Assembly: GCA_028571685.1 (NCBI GenBank)
Contig: CM053156.1
Span: 85,439,049-85,503,048 of the forward strand
DNA length: 64,000 nt
Reading direction: 5' to 3'
Origin: Heterohyrax brucei
Lineage: Eukaryota > Chordata > Mammalia > Hyracoidea > Procaviidae
Every line of letters starts with the position of its first letter. Within the stretch, counting starts at the first letter, position 1. Shown piece by piece: positions 1-10,552 of this stretch. The notes beneath the pieces are model-generated. The model did not search any database and was not told the DNA's origin. It worked only from the letters and a program-made list of their open reading frames with translations. Made by a program: the position numbers and the translations under genes.

Positions 1-66
1 GGATTTGAAATACTAACTTTCTGGTTAGCAGCTAAGTGTTTAACCCACTGTGCAACCAGGGCTCCT
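1..66 (-). mobile_element. AfroSINE fragment cut by the window edge
   Basis: Only the tRNA-like head in reverse is present: a disrupted B-box region, 'tggttagcagc', 'gtttaacccactgtgc', ending 'ccagggctcctt'. Confidence 0.85.
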
Positions 67-134
67 TGGCACATAATACCTGCCCGCTAAGTATCTGCTG
101 AATTATGAAGGAACAGAAAAGATCGTGGGCTCAC

Positions 135-261
135 CCAACGAGAGCAGGTTCCTGTAAATCTCCAGCATCACTTCTCTGTACAGGTCCTTCTGTTCAGAGC
201 TCAGTCTCTCCCACTCGGCCTCCGTGAAGACCACGGTGACATCCTCGAATGTCACTGGTTC
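135..261 (-). CDS. KRAB-A box exon of a KRAB zinc-finger gene (partial gene)
   Basis: Read on the minus strand, this 127-bp exon encodes a canonical KRAB-A box: [10 protein letters not shown], then [23 protein letters not shown] and YRNLLSLG. It is bounded by a pyrimidine-rich acceptor (AG at 262-263) and a GTGAGC donor (GT at 133-134). Both the 127-bp length and the exit one base into a codon are typical of KRAB-A exons. In this family KRAB-A recruits TRIM28/KAP1 in the nucleus to repress chromatin at sites, often retroelements, bound by a C-terminal C2H2 array. Residues usually conserved in the box (DV, EW, LY, VMLE, L.SLG) are intact, so it looks functional. Downstream KRAB-B and zinc-finger exons would be left of base 1 and are not visible, so the individual gene cannot be named. 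Confidence 0.93.
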
Positions 262-858
262 CTGGAAGAAGCAATAAATCAACGCACAGCAAACCACGAT
301 TAATCTTCCCAACGAGAAGAGTTTAACTGGTGGCCCTCAGGAGTCTGGCTCTGAAGCAGCTCATCTATGTCCTTTCTGAGGACACAGTTTCCCACATCAA
401 GTTCTCCTGGATACGACTGGACACCTGGCCTTGTGACAGAATCTGGGGAGCTCGAGTGATGCACAAAACCCATCCTGGCGCTCATACACATGACATCACT
501 GGAGAGACGACTTGTGCATCCGCGTGAAAGCACTGAGCTGTCCTCCGCAGAGTGACAGAGGATTCATAAAGGAGGACTTCACAGAGGGGGGAGGAAAGGA
601 CGGGCTAGCACCGAACACAGGGCCTCACGGAGGCGAGGCTGGGCCAGGCATCACGGGGCTGGGAGGAGTTAAAGGAGAAGATGGGAGGAAACTTCAACGA
701 CAGAGAAAAGTGAGCGTCAACAGGTGGGGACCGGAAGGAGCATTTTTGAGGACAGGAACCAAATGCTGATCGCCTTCTCCCATCCCAAGACAAGGAACAC
801 ACGCCAATTCTCCGGGTGAGGGGATAACCTGTCAGAAAATAAGGGAAGTCCCACTCAC
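262..858 (-). other. Intron between the short coding exon and the KRAB-A exon
   Basis: It has consensus GT and AG ends on the minus strand. No repeat is recognised in it and the open frames here look random. Confidence 0.6.
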
Positions 859-917
859 CAGCACTCTGGCCTTTCTCTTCTTCTCTGGGGGCCAGTCAGT
901 AGCCTTAGAAGACAAAC
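859..917 (-). CDS. Upstream coding exon of the KRAB zinc-finger gene
   Basis: This is a 59-bp exon on the minus strand with a pyrimidine-rich acceptor ending CCTTAG (AG at 918-919) and a GTGAGTGG donor (GT at 857-858). After borrowing one base from the preceding exon it reads 19 codons, LSSKATDWPPEKKRKARVL, and ends in phase 0, exactly as the KRAB-A exon at 135-261 needs. The 597-bp intron between them is a normal size for this family. The stretch is basic (EKKRKAR) and has no known domain. Frame continuity over two junctions is the main support; expression is not shown. Confidence 0.68.
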
Positions 918-1093
918 CTAAGGCAGAGACAGACGCTGTGAGAAAGCAGAATTCCTACGATGCTCCCTGAGCAGCTCTTCTGAGCCCTGGGATGGCAGGG
1001 CACAGCCACGTCACTCAGCTGTGGCCACCGAAGCCTTCTCCACTGAACCTGCAGCCTTGGTCCCCCTTTCACCTCAGCAGACCCTCCACTCAC

Positions 1094-1127
1094 CCTCTGC
1101 CTCATGTTCCTGAGTCAATTTCCTCAT
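1094..1127 (-). CDS. Probable start-codon exon of the KRAB zinc-finger gene (coding part)
   Basis: On the minus strand an ATG at 1127 opens MRKLTQEHEAE plus one extra base before a strong donor (exon ends at 1094, GTGAGTGG from 1093). That extra base completes the first codon of the exon at 859-917, so ATG through KRAB-A is open over three exons. The exon must extend upstream as 5' UTR, perhaps to an acceptor near 1175-1190, but no acceptor is convincing. The frame is also open upstream of this ATG, so an earlier start is possible; ATG 1127 is the simplest choice. Confidence 0.5.
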
Positions 1128-1199
1128 GGTCTCCCTGTCTTCCCGTTCTTTGAAGTCAAAATCTTCTCCCAGTCCTGCTCTTGCCAGGATGAAGGACGA

Positions 1200-1690
1200 G
1201 ATAATGTAATGGCTACAGTCAGTCCACTGACCGCCTTGAAACGCTCCTAGTGCGCCAGTCGTAAGTGATTTCACCTCCAGATGGATCTCTGCTGCCTGGC
1301 TGACCTCTTCAAACCTCGGTCAGGAAAGGCCTCTGGTCTCCGCGCCTCCGGGACCTGCAGGTGGAGAAGCAACCTGCTGCCGCTGGGTCCTTCCCTGGGG
1401 GCCGACCCCAGGCCTCCTCAGCAGGGCTCCTGTCCTCTGTCGCCCCCCTCACTCAGCAATCACTGAGGCCCAGTCTCCTCGGCTCCTCTGGATCTTCGAC
1501 CTTCATTCATTTCTGCCCCACAAGTCCTCACGTCTGCTCCCTGATGCTCTCCCTTACTTGTCACAACTTACCGCACCCCTCCTGCCCTCCCACCTCAGAT
1601 TCAAGCTCCATATCCCAGATCATTTTCTGCTCAGTCAGACAGAAGACAGCCTCAGGCCTGTAAAGAAGAGCCTATAACATCTCTCCCCAG
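1200..1690. other. No recognisable feature
   Basis: Part of the predicted first intron of the KRAB gene. Pyrimidine-rich between about 1370 and 1660; no exon or repeat family recognised. Confidence 0.4.
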
Positions 1691-2345
1691 AGCAATCAGG
1701 GTATGCTGCAGTCAGCTTCTGCAGTGAGTGAATTAGTTAGCATGGCCCTTCCAGCCATAGCCTCTGTGACTACCGCTCAGTGATTGGATGGGACTTGCAA
1801 ATAATGTGCTTATGGCCCACCAAGGGGATTTGACAGCTTGCTGCTAATGCAAATAAGGTGCATGGAAACTTTATCGGGATGGGACTATGCAAATGAGGTG
1901 TATGGAACTTGCAGTACAGGACCAGCCAGGTTTACTACCCCACTAGGCTTAAAGGGGGCATGGAGAGATACAACACCGCAGCAGTAGCAAGAGCAAGGGT
2001 AGTGTGATATGGCAAGAACCAGGAGACCAGCGCAGGACAGCTGCAGCGAGGCACAGTGACCCATGGAGCCACGAGCTTTGACACTTAGCAGAGAGGCTCT
2101 GAGCAAGGCCCATCAGCGGAGGATGAAGGAAGCTGTCCGGATCAAGACCTGTGTCCCGCATGGTCCCCATTACTTCCGAATGTTCTTGATCATGAGTTGT
2201 ACCATTACCTCCCTAACAAATCCCTTAACTTTCTTTCAGTATAGTTCATGTGTTCTGAGAGATTTGTTGCAGAGAATCAGGAAGCTCCAAGACCAGAGGG
2301 AAAGTACTGAATGGAAAGGCAGCAGGTGACATCAGAGATTACAGA
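1690..2345 (+). repeat. Possible old solo LTR with octamer repeats
   Basis: Three related blocks carry TTGCAAAT (about 1795) and two perfect ATGCAAAT octamers (1847-1854, 1887-1894), each followed by a similar GTGC/TATGG stretch. Repeated short enhancer-like units upstream of GC-richer sequence suggest an endogenous retroviral LTR, but no family or LTR ends could be identified. Confidence 0.3.
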
Positions 2346-2735
2346 GCGGTAAACAGCAGTTTGGAAAAGTTGGACACTAGGACTTTTCAATCTTTGCCTC
2401 ATAAAAACCAGTTTTGTATTGGTCCTCCCAAAATAAATTACATACTTGCTCTCCTAGCCCAAGGTTCAGCTGTGTTCAATCCCCCACGTGCCTGTACTCT
2501 GAGGAGTTTAGGGTTTGAACGAGCCCCTCCGGGTCTCACAATAACTTCTGCAAAAATCACACCCCACCTTCCTTGTGTCTGTCACAGGACCTCTATCCGT
2601 GAAGTCCTCACTCACGTGGTCCAGAGGAGGCAGGTGGTGTTAGAGGAGTGTTAGGTGTTAGGAGCTGTGGCACCTTTAGAAGATCCTCAGGCATCCTGGC
2701 CAGGACCTCAGTCCCCAAGACTCCTGTTCTACTGT
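2346..2735. other. No recognisable feature
   Basis: Mixed-composition intronic sequence without an exon or repeat I can identify. Confidence 0.4.
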
Positions 2736-2737
2736 GG

Positions 2738-2900
2738 CCTTGTTGCTGTCACTCGCTGCCTTTGAGTCGATTCCCACTCACGGAGACCTCACGTGTGCAA
2801 AGCAAACTGTCCCACAGGGGTTTCAGTGCTCTGACTCTTCAGAAATAGACTCATAGGCCTATCTCCCAGGTGCCTTTGAGTGGGGCTTCTCACTGCTGCT
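2738..2900 (-). mobile_element. Degenerate AfroSINE-related copy
   Basis: The opening 'gagtcgattcccactcacgg' fits the reversed 3' part of the SINE. The centre, with a 'cagaaatagactcataggcc' block, fits the longer subtype seen elsewhere in the window. Confidence 0.55.
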
Positions 2901-3162
2901 TAATGTCCGTAAAGGCTAGCTGGGCTTTCCCTAAGATGCTCTCCTGACTCGTTTCCCCACCCCCTTAGGTAAAGCTGCCCATTCCCTCTTCTGTCCAACC
3001 TACACATCACCTTAGCCAAACCATACTGTAATTTTTAAACGTAATGCACCATATTTATTGGAATGTGAGCTTCTTGTAAGAAGAAACAGACTTATCATTT
3101 GGTAAGTCTAGAGATTTGGATAAAAAAGCCAATATTATCACTTTGTCCTACTATCTGCTGTA

Positions 3163-3322
3163 TGGAAACCTTAGTAGTGTAGTGGTTATGTGCTACAGTG
3201 TCTAACCAGAAGTCCAGTAGTTCAAATCCAACCGGTGTTCCTGGGGAACTCTATGGGACAGTTCTAGTCTGCCCTATCGGGTCACTATGAGTAGGAATCC
3301 ACTTGACAGCTGCCGGTGTTTT
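3163..3322 (+). mobile_element. AfroSINE
   Basis: It starts 'ggaaacc', has box-A-like 'agtgtagtggtta', box-B-like 'gttcaaatcc' and the 'cactatgagtaggaatccac' end block. Confidence 0.85.
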
Positions 3323-3325
3323 CAG

Positions 3326-3635
3326 TCCGTATTTCCCTGCCCCGACCTCAGTCTTGGCTTTGTGAATTGCCCTGGGTAATGCGTATCAGTCAAAGTGACA
3401 GTGCGATTTCTTCTTCCTTTTCCTCTGCCACGAGAGCAACAAGTTCCCCAAAGGGGTTCTCCTTCGGCCTCCAGTTCTGCTGTGAAAGGTCGTTGTGCAG
3501 AGCCACAACCAGCCCATGAAGAATGAGGAGTAGGGTTTGGTTAAAGATTAGACCACCCCGAGTTTTTGGTGTCCTGTGTTACTACAGCACAACTTAGCCC
3601 ACACTGGTAAATACAGCTGTTCTCCCCCTAGTAAT
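3326..3635. other. No recognisable feature
   Basis: Unassigned sequence of the predicted KRAB-gene first intron. Confidence 0.4.
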
Positions 3636-3639
3636 ACAG

Positions 3640-3850
3640 TATCAATAGGTAACATTTATAAACCAGTTACTGTGCTAAACGGAGTTCCCTTAATCTTCAC
3701 ATGGCCAAGATGGAAGTATCACTATAATTTCCATCTCCCCGGGGAGAAAACTGAAGAATTTAGGAGTTGGCTTATTTATCCCTAAGGTCATACAGTTAGC
3801 AAGTGCTGGTGCCAAGCTAGAATGTAAGATTCTCATTCCAAAGCCTTGTT
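3640..3850 (-). mobile_element. MIR-type ancient SINE remnant
   Basis: A 'gagaaaactgaagaatttagg' then 'aaggtcatacagttagcaagtg' arrangement matches the reverse complement of the MIR core and tRNA-related region. Heavily diverged. Confidence 0.6.
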
Positions 3851-3859
3851 TCTTCACCA

Positions 3860-4330
3860 ACGCCTAAACCAACATCCACTGAAAAAACAACTATATGAAA
3901 AAGCAGAGCCATCAGATGTCTACAGGGTTCAAAACTCTGAAGTAGGCAGGACTCTCAGAGAAAAGTGGAAGAAAGGGTCAGTATTGTTCAGGATGGGCTG
4001 TGCTATTCTGCAGTACGAAACAACCTCTCGAAATGTCACTGAGAAAGTAATAAAGGCTTGTTTCTCACTCAGGTCCCATGTCCATGACTTGTCAGTTATA
4101 ACTACGCTCAATGCCATCTACACTTCAGGACTGAGGTCAGTAATACAGTCCCTCGTTGGATGGCCAGTGGAAATGGCAGAGGCAAGGGGGAAAGGAAGGG
4201 CATGGAAGATAAAGAACGATAGCCAGTAAACATGTAATTTCATGAGTAAAAATCAACACAAAGCTGGTTCTTTGAGGCAGAGGTTAAACTGATGCTAGGT
4301 TTCCATTTTGTCCAAGCTGCTGTGTCTGTT
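3860..4330. other. No recognisable feature
   Basis: No exon or repeat recognised; open frames on both strands overlap and look random. Confidence 0.4.
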
Positions 4331-5340
4331 CATCACTGACACCATCCACTCCCCCTCACCTCAGTATTCTCTCCTGCACTGGGTTCAGCAGTTTGCTGCA
4401 ATGTCTCACGGAACTCACGAAATGTACTTACAGTTAAGTGGTTTGCTGGGATACAACTAAGGAGACAACTCAGACCAGGATTCAACTTGATGGTAATGGG
4501 ATACAACTCAGCATGCTGTTGGCCAGTCAGGATGGCTCTTAACAATCCTGGCACCATCCTGGCTCTTAACCATCAGGGCAGCTCTATTGCCAAACGGCCC
4601 AGCTCACAGTCACTCCAGCAGCTTGCTCAGCTCTCTTAGCTCTTCTCTGCCATCACATCCCTCCACTGTCAGGCCTCTTTGTAGCAATCTGGCCCAGCTC
4701 ATAGCCAGTGTAGCAGGTTGCTAAGTTCTGTTAACTTCTCTGCGGTCAAGCCTCTCTGTAGCACTCTGGCTCTACTCATAGTCAGTACAGCAGCCTCAGG
4801 ACCACTCAGCTCCTACATGGCTCTACCAGCTCAGCTTTCAACCAGCATCTCTGTCTCCCTGCTAAGAGGCCTCAAAAACCTATGTTTTCCAGTCACGTAC
4901 ATACCCTGAGCCTCCTCAGTTACAAGACAGGGCCTCTCTCACCAGACCATAACTCAGCCAATTCTCAATTACTCATGAGATGTCAATCAACTTCGGTCTT
5001 GTTACTTAACAGCCCAGGAATGATGACAGCACCAAACCATCATTCTTAACCAGGAAATGTCAACCAGTGCAGGGACTCCCTTAGGAAAAAGTGCCAACCA
5101 CCCTGGGGTAAAAAATAAGTTGGGAGTCTGTCCCCTTCCGCAACCACCAAGCTGTTTCTCCAGAGAACTGGGGCAAAGGTAACAACTCTTCAGGGCTTAG
5201 GCAGAAGAGCACCCAAATTGCTTTGCCAAAGAACCACGATAAAGTTCTGGATTCTCAGCAAAACTGGGGATGCAGGACCAAGCACTGCCCTGCCAAAAAC
5301 CTCTTGGAGTTTTAGAACCCTAACCACGTCCCCCACAGAA
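4330..5340. repeat. Unassigned repeat-like stretch with internal imperfect tandem units
   Basis: About two and a half related units lie at 4575-4790, each with a 'ctctntgtagcantctgg' core, then 'ctcatag' and 'gcag'. The segment may be an old LTR, but no ends or family are identified. The rest holds nothing recognisable. Confidence 0.35.
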
Positions 5341-5365
5341 ACTCATCAAAAATGAAATGCACTGG

Positions 5366-5595
5366 ACTTGTTACCAGGATGGGACAGTCCCTGGAGAGAC
5401 ACTACGCTCGGTGAAGTACAAGTTCAGTGAGGAAGAGGAAGACTTTCAGCGAGATGCATGGACACAGAGGCTGCAACAACCAGCTCAAGCATAACGATTG
5501 GGAGGACGCCGCGGGACCCGGTGAGGCTGCTTCTGCAGTATACTGGGTCGCCGTGAGGTGAAACTAACTCGATGACACCTGGCAGCAACAAAAAG
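5366..5595 (+). mobile_element. RTE-type LINE 3' end fragment
   Basis: Sense-strand copy of the terminal RTE sequence also found in reverse at 7.7, 8.5 and 14.3 kb. It carries a 'cagtccctggagag' block, a 'gaagaggaagac' block and a short CAACA-type tail. Confidence 0.7.
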
Positions 5596-5861
5596 CCGAA
5601 CCTCACCGACAGAGTGTTAAATCTCTCAGCTCCTGACTGAGCGCATCCCCACAGTCCTAACAACCTCGGGAACGAATGACAGGAGCAGCGCTCTCTATTC
5701 CGGAACTGCTTGTTCTAGACTAATCCATCCTTTTCAAGAAAATTAATTTGAAGTTCCTGGTCTGTCTTGCCCTGTCCCAATCCACTAACGGAAGGTCCAC
5801 AGAGCGCCCTGCAACTCAAGGAGTCAAGGCTGTGCCTGAACCCAATCTCCCAGCCTTTAAC

Positions 5862-6022
5862 GGAAAACGCTGGCGGCATCGTGGTTGAGAATTACGGCTG
5901 CTAACCCAAAGGTCTGCAGTTCAAGTCCACCAGACGCTCGCTGGAGACTCTACTGGGCCGTTCTACTCTGTCTATAGGGTCGCCACGAGTGGAATCGACC
6001 TGTTTGCAGCGATTAACGGTTA
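5862..6022 (+). mobile_element. AfroSINE beside the CpG-rich promoter
   Basis: Head 'ggcggcatcgtggttgag', box-B-like 'gttcaagtcc', end block 'gtcgccacgagtggaatcga'. It is unusually CpG-rich for this family, in keeping with its place at the edge of the CpG-rich region. Confidence 0.85.
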
Positions 6023-6029
6023 ACGTTCA

Positions 6030-6560
6030 TGTTGAGCCGCGCCCCCTTCTCCGAACCTTAGCGCTGAACCTCCAGGGCGCAGCCCCCTGCCCCGCCGCCA
6101 GGCCCTCTGCCCTGCCCGCCGAGCTCCACCTGACTCTCCTCACCGCGGGGAGAAGACCTCGAGGGTCCTGGACCCGTGAGGCCCTCACTCGCTCCGCGCA
6201 GCTACAGTCTCGGGACTCCGCCAGAACTACAAATCCCAGAATCCTCTCGGCCTACGGCTCCCGTCGGCTGTCAGAAAGCGTCTCTTAAGTCAGGCGGGTC
6301 AGGTACCCGGAGATCAGGCGACAGCCTCTCCGATCTTTTCTTAAAATACCCATTCGCCAAACCGTAGCGGTTCCCAACTGAAATCTCTGTCCCCCGACCC
6401 AAACGCTACACTTGAAGAAGCCTCAGTGGCGGTTACGTCAACGCCTTCCGACCCAACCCTCGGCGCGCGAGGTCACGTAACAGCGCTTCCGGTTGGCGTG
6501 CCAGGCTGCTTTGTAGCAGTCTGGTGCTACTCAGAAGCGGTGCAGGAGCTCCCACTGTGC
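6030..6560. promoter_or_regulatory. CpG-rich promoter region
   Basis: CpG dinucleotides, rare elsewhere in the window, are dense here. Visible sites include a ZNF143/THAP11-type motif (ACTACAAATCCCAGAATCC, 6226-6244), a CRE-like TTACGTCA (6433-6440), TCACGTAA (6473-6480) and an ETS-type CTTCCGG (6486-6492). No TATA box stands out. This is the best candidate promoter for the minus-strand KRAB gene; divergent transcription to the right is possible but no plus-strand exon is recognised. Confidence 0.62.
6144..6245 (-). other. Probable non-coding first exon of the KRAB zinc-finger gene
   Basis: On the minus strand, sequence beginning near the ZNF143-type motif (6226-6244) runs through a CpG-rich stretch to a good donor (exon end 6144, GTGAGGAG from 6143). 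A short GC-rich untranslated first exon starting beside a GGGATTTGTAGT-like element is a common arrangement for KRAB zinc-finger genes. This exon would splice over about 5 kb to the start-codon exon near 1.1 kb. The right end is a guess at the transcription start. Linkage to the gene is inferred from strand, spacing and donor. Confidence 0.5.
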
Positions 6561-6569
6561 GCTGGCTGG

Positions 6570-7650
6570 AAAGCTGGGTTTTGACCCAACGTTTTGTGCT
6601 GAAGCGGAGCTGAGGTCCCTGGGCATAGGTTCCGTAGCATAAGCCCCATAGGCTTGGCCTCTTTCTGCCCCCACCGCTGTAGTCAGCCGCATTTTCTTAG
6701 GGGAAAAAGACTGGGAAAGAAAAGCGGACTCCCAGGGTGTCAGTGGAACCTGGCAAGGTTAGCTTGGGAACCTACCTGATCGCTGCTGCCACATACCAAC
6801 ATATTTTACTCCAGAATCTAACATTTTCTAGGGGTAACATAGGTCTTGGTTTACATTATAGAACACACAGGGTATTGATAAAGTTACCAAGGGAACCTGA
6901 ATCTGCCACTTATCAGCAGTCCTTGGCAGTTAGTGATGCAAATGTAATTTCTTCCTGGCAGTTGGGCTGCAAATATAACAATTCCTGCCAGTTGTGAAGT
7001 GGCCACAGTAGCTGCAAGCCCAATCAAAAAGCAAGTTACTACCTCCCTCTCCCATCTTTGACTTTGCCCCTTGCTTTTGCCAATAAAGAGCACCCCAAAA
7101 TCTATAATGGCTCTTTTTTCCACTCATGGAGACTGACCTGTTTCCTCTTTGCTTCTGTCATTTGCTACCAAAAAGGTTGGAGCCTTGTATGCTTTGGGGG
7201 AGAGGAACCCCAGTTTGCCACCCGATGGGAGACGGAATGTTCTAGCTCGATCTTTGGAACCCCAATCAGGTCACCCGAGGTCTCGTCAGTTACCTTGACA
7301 CTCTTACCCTCAGCTCCAGAGCTTTCCTCTGTGATTGTTCCTCTTGTTCAAGTCCTCAAATTTAGTAACAAACTTTCCCTGCTGATGGAGAATGGAAGGC
7401 TCCATCACAGATTGAAGCCTGGTTCCCTGATTTTTTTCTAGAGTTTTAGAGTGAACCTCTTAAAGTCTGCTAAAATAAAACAGACTTGTTAAAAACATAA
7501 GAAATGTATGATAGGGTAGACATTAGCCACACAGAGAAACAAGAAATTCAAAGAAAAGCTGTTTCTCCAAGACAAATAGGGTAGAATCAGTGCCTCTCAG
7601 CAAGATTCTGATTGGCTGATCCTCCCTTGACTTTCCCAGCCTTGTCCTAG
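6570..7650 (+). repeat. Unassigned segment, possibly LTR-derived
   Basis: Contains a polyadenylation-like AATAAA in 'gccaataaagagcacc' (near 7080) followed by T-rich sequence, as in some class I LTRs. No ends, duplication or coding similarity were found; the 127-codon open frame after it looks random. Confidence 0.28.
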
Positions 7651-7657
7651 CTTGCCT

Positions 7658-8112
7658 TGTTGTTGGGTTCCTCAAGCCAATTCCCACTCATAGCGACCCT
7701 GTGCACAACGGAATGAACCACTGCCCAGTCTTGTGCCACATCCACAGTTGTTTTTCATGCTTAAGCTCATTCTTGTGGCCACTGTCTCAGTCTGTCTCGT
7801 GGAGGGTCTTCCTCTTTATCGCTGACCTCCCACTCTACTAAGCACTGATGTCCTTCTCCAGGGACTGATCCCTCTTAACAACATGTCCAAAGTATGTAAG
7901 ATGCAGTCTTGCCATTTTTGCTCTGGTAGTCCTTCTTCCAGAACAGATGTTTGTTCTTTTGGCTGTCCATGGTATATTCAATATTCTTCTCCAACACCAC
8001 AATTCAAAGGACTCAATTCTTCTTTTCTCTTCCTTATTCATTGCCCAGTTTTTGCATGAGTATGATGTGATTGAAAATACCATAGCTTGAGTAGGTGCAG
8101 TCAAATTGGCTC
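7658..8112 (-). mobile_element. RTE-type LINE 3' fragment
   Basis: Reverse-strand RTE C-terminus and 3' end. Minus-strand reading gives the family C-terminal features GHVVKRDQSLEKD and an upstream tryptophan-rich WCWRRILNIPW block. 5'-truncated. Confidence 0.8.
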
Positions 8113-8129
8113 TGATCATAGGGATCCTA

Positions 8130-8375
8130 AGAAGAACAGATGGAAACACTGCCTGGTCTTACAGTGTTCTCATATTTGTTGGTATGCTTGAGCTTATTGT
8201 AGCAACCACTGTAACAATCATCTGGTGGAGAGTGTTTCTCTTTTTTGCTGACCCTCTCCTTCACCAAGAATGATATCCTTTTCCAGGGCCTGATCCCTTC
8301 TGATAACACACACAAATTATTTGAGACACAGTCTTGGCATCCTTGCTTCTAAGGAACATTCTAGTTGAACTTCTG
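8130..8375 (-). mobile_element. Second RTE-type LINE 3' fragment
   Basis: Repeats the same terminal part as the adjacent copy at 7658-8112 in more diverged form, with 'aacactgcctggtctt' and 'ttttccagggcctgatccct' blocks. The 160 bases to its right are unassigned. Confidence 0.7.
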
Positions 8376-10552
8376 AGGCAGACAGCCTCAGAGCCCAACC
8401 CTTCTAAGAGATACTTGCTCTGGTTTATTCTGCTACACAAAGCAGAGTAAACTGCACATTCTTCTGAAATTGTCCTTGACAAGATAACCATGGAACAGTT
8501 CACTGAATGGCCTTGCCCCACATCTCTTGTTAAGTGATGACTTGGTAAATGCTGTCAACTTGGTTCCAACTCATAGGGACCATATGAACAACAGAACGAA
8601 ACACTGCCCAGTCCTGTGCCATGTCCACAATCATTTTTATGTGTAAGTCCATTGTTGCAGCCACTTAATCAATCCATATCCTTGAAGGTCTTCCTATTTT
8701 TCACTGCCCCTCTACTTTACCAAGCATGAGGTCCTTTTCTAGGGATTGATCCCTACTGACAACATGTCCAAAGCATGTAAAACACAGTCCTCTATCCTTC
8801 CTTCCAAGGAGCGTGCAGCTATATACCTCTCTGGAACAGATCTGTTTGTTCTTTTGGCAGTCAATGGTATGTTCAGTGTTCTTATCCAACACTGTGACTC
8901 AAAGGTGTCAATTCTTCTGTCTTCCTTATTCATTGTCCAGCTTTCAAATGCATGTGATGTAACTGAAAACACCATGGCGTGGGTCAGGTGCACCTTAGTC
9001 TCCAAGGTGACAACTTTACTTTTCAACACTTTAAAGAGGCTTTTCACAGCAGATTTTCCTAATGCATTGCATCTTTTGTTTTTTTGACTGCTGTTTTCAT
9101 GGGCATTAATTGTGGATCCAAGTAAAATAAAATCCTTGACAACCTCAATCACTTCTCCATTTATTATGATATTGCTTACTGGTCCAGTTGTGAGGATTTT
9201 TGTTTTCTTGATGTTGAAGTGCAACCCATATTGAAGGCTGTGGACTTTGGTCTTCATCAGTAAGTATTTTAAATCCTCTTCACTTTCAACAAGCAATGTT
9301 GTGTCATCTGCATAATGTAGGTTGGTAATGAATCTTCCTCCAGTCCCGATGCCTCATTCTTTTTCATATAGTCCAGATTCTCAGGTTACTTCCTCAGCAT
9401 ATAGATTGGAAAGGTATGGTGAGAGAATACAACCCTGATGCACACCTTTACTGATTTTAAACTGTGCGGTGTCCCCTTGTTCTGTTTCCATGACTGCCTC
9501 TTGATCCATATATAGATCCCTGGTGAGCACAATTGTGTGTTCTGGAACTCCCATTCTCCTCAGTGTTATCCGTAATTTGTTATGCTCCACACAGTTGAAT
9601 GCCTTTGCATAGTGAATGAAACATAGGTAAACATTTTACTGGTATTCTCTGCTTTCAGCCAAGATCCATCTGACATCAGCAGTGATATCCCTGGTTCAAA
9701 ATTCTGGAATCAGCTTGAATTTATGGCCGTTCCCTGTCAATGTACTGTTGCAGTCACTTTTGAATGATCTTGAGTAAAATTTTACTTGTGTTTGATATCA
9801 ATGATATTGTTCAATAATTTCTACATCTGGTTGGACATTTCTTAGTGACAGAAATCACTATGGATCTCTTCCAGTCTATTGGCCCAGTAGCTGTCTTCCA
9901 AATTTCTTGGTGTAGATGAGTGAGCACTTCTAGCACTGCATCTATTTTTTGAAATATTTCAATTCGTATTATGTCAATTACTGGAACCTTGTTTTTTTTC
10001 AACACCTTCGGTGCAGCTTGGAATTTATCCTTCAGTACCATGAGTTCTTGATCATATGCTACCTTCTGAAATGGCTGAATATCAACAAATTATTTTTGGT
10101 ACAGTAGCTCTGTGTATTCCTTCCATCTTCGTTTGACGCTGTGTGTCATTTAGTATTTTCCCTGTAGAATCCTTTAGTATCGCAACTTGAGGCTTGAATT
10201 TTTTTTTTCCTGTTCTCTAACCTTGAGAAATTCTGTGTATCTTCTTTCCTTTTTGTTTTCTAATTCCAAGTCTTCGCACATGTCATTGTAATACTTTGTT
10301 TTCTCAAGCCAGCCTTAGAAATCTTCCATGTCTTGTCTTTTATGTGATCATTTATTTCTTTTGCTTTAGCTACTCAGCTTTCAAGCAAGTTTCAGAGACT
10401 CTTTTGAGATTCATTTTGGTCTTTTTCTTTCTTTTCTGCCTTTCTAGTGACCTCTTTCTTTTTTCATGCATGATTCCTTGATGGCATTCTACAGCTTGTC
10501 TGATCTTCATCATTAGAGTTCAATGCTTCATATCTATTTTTGAGATGGTCTC

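Noticed and set aside
8739-9296. 185-codon minus-strand frame as a host gene
   Set aside because: It is the connection and C-terminal part of the RTE reverse transcriptase, directly after the HYADDT active site, inside a repeat.
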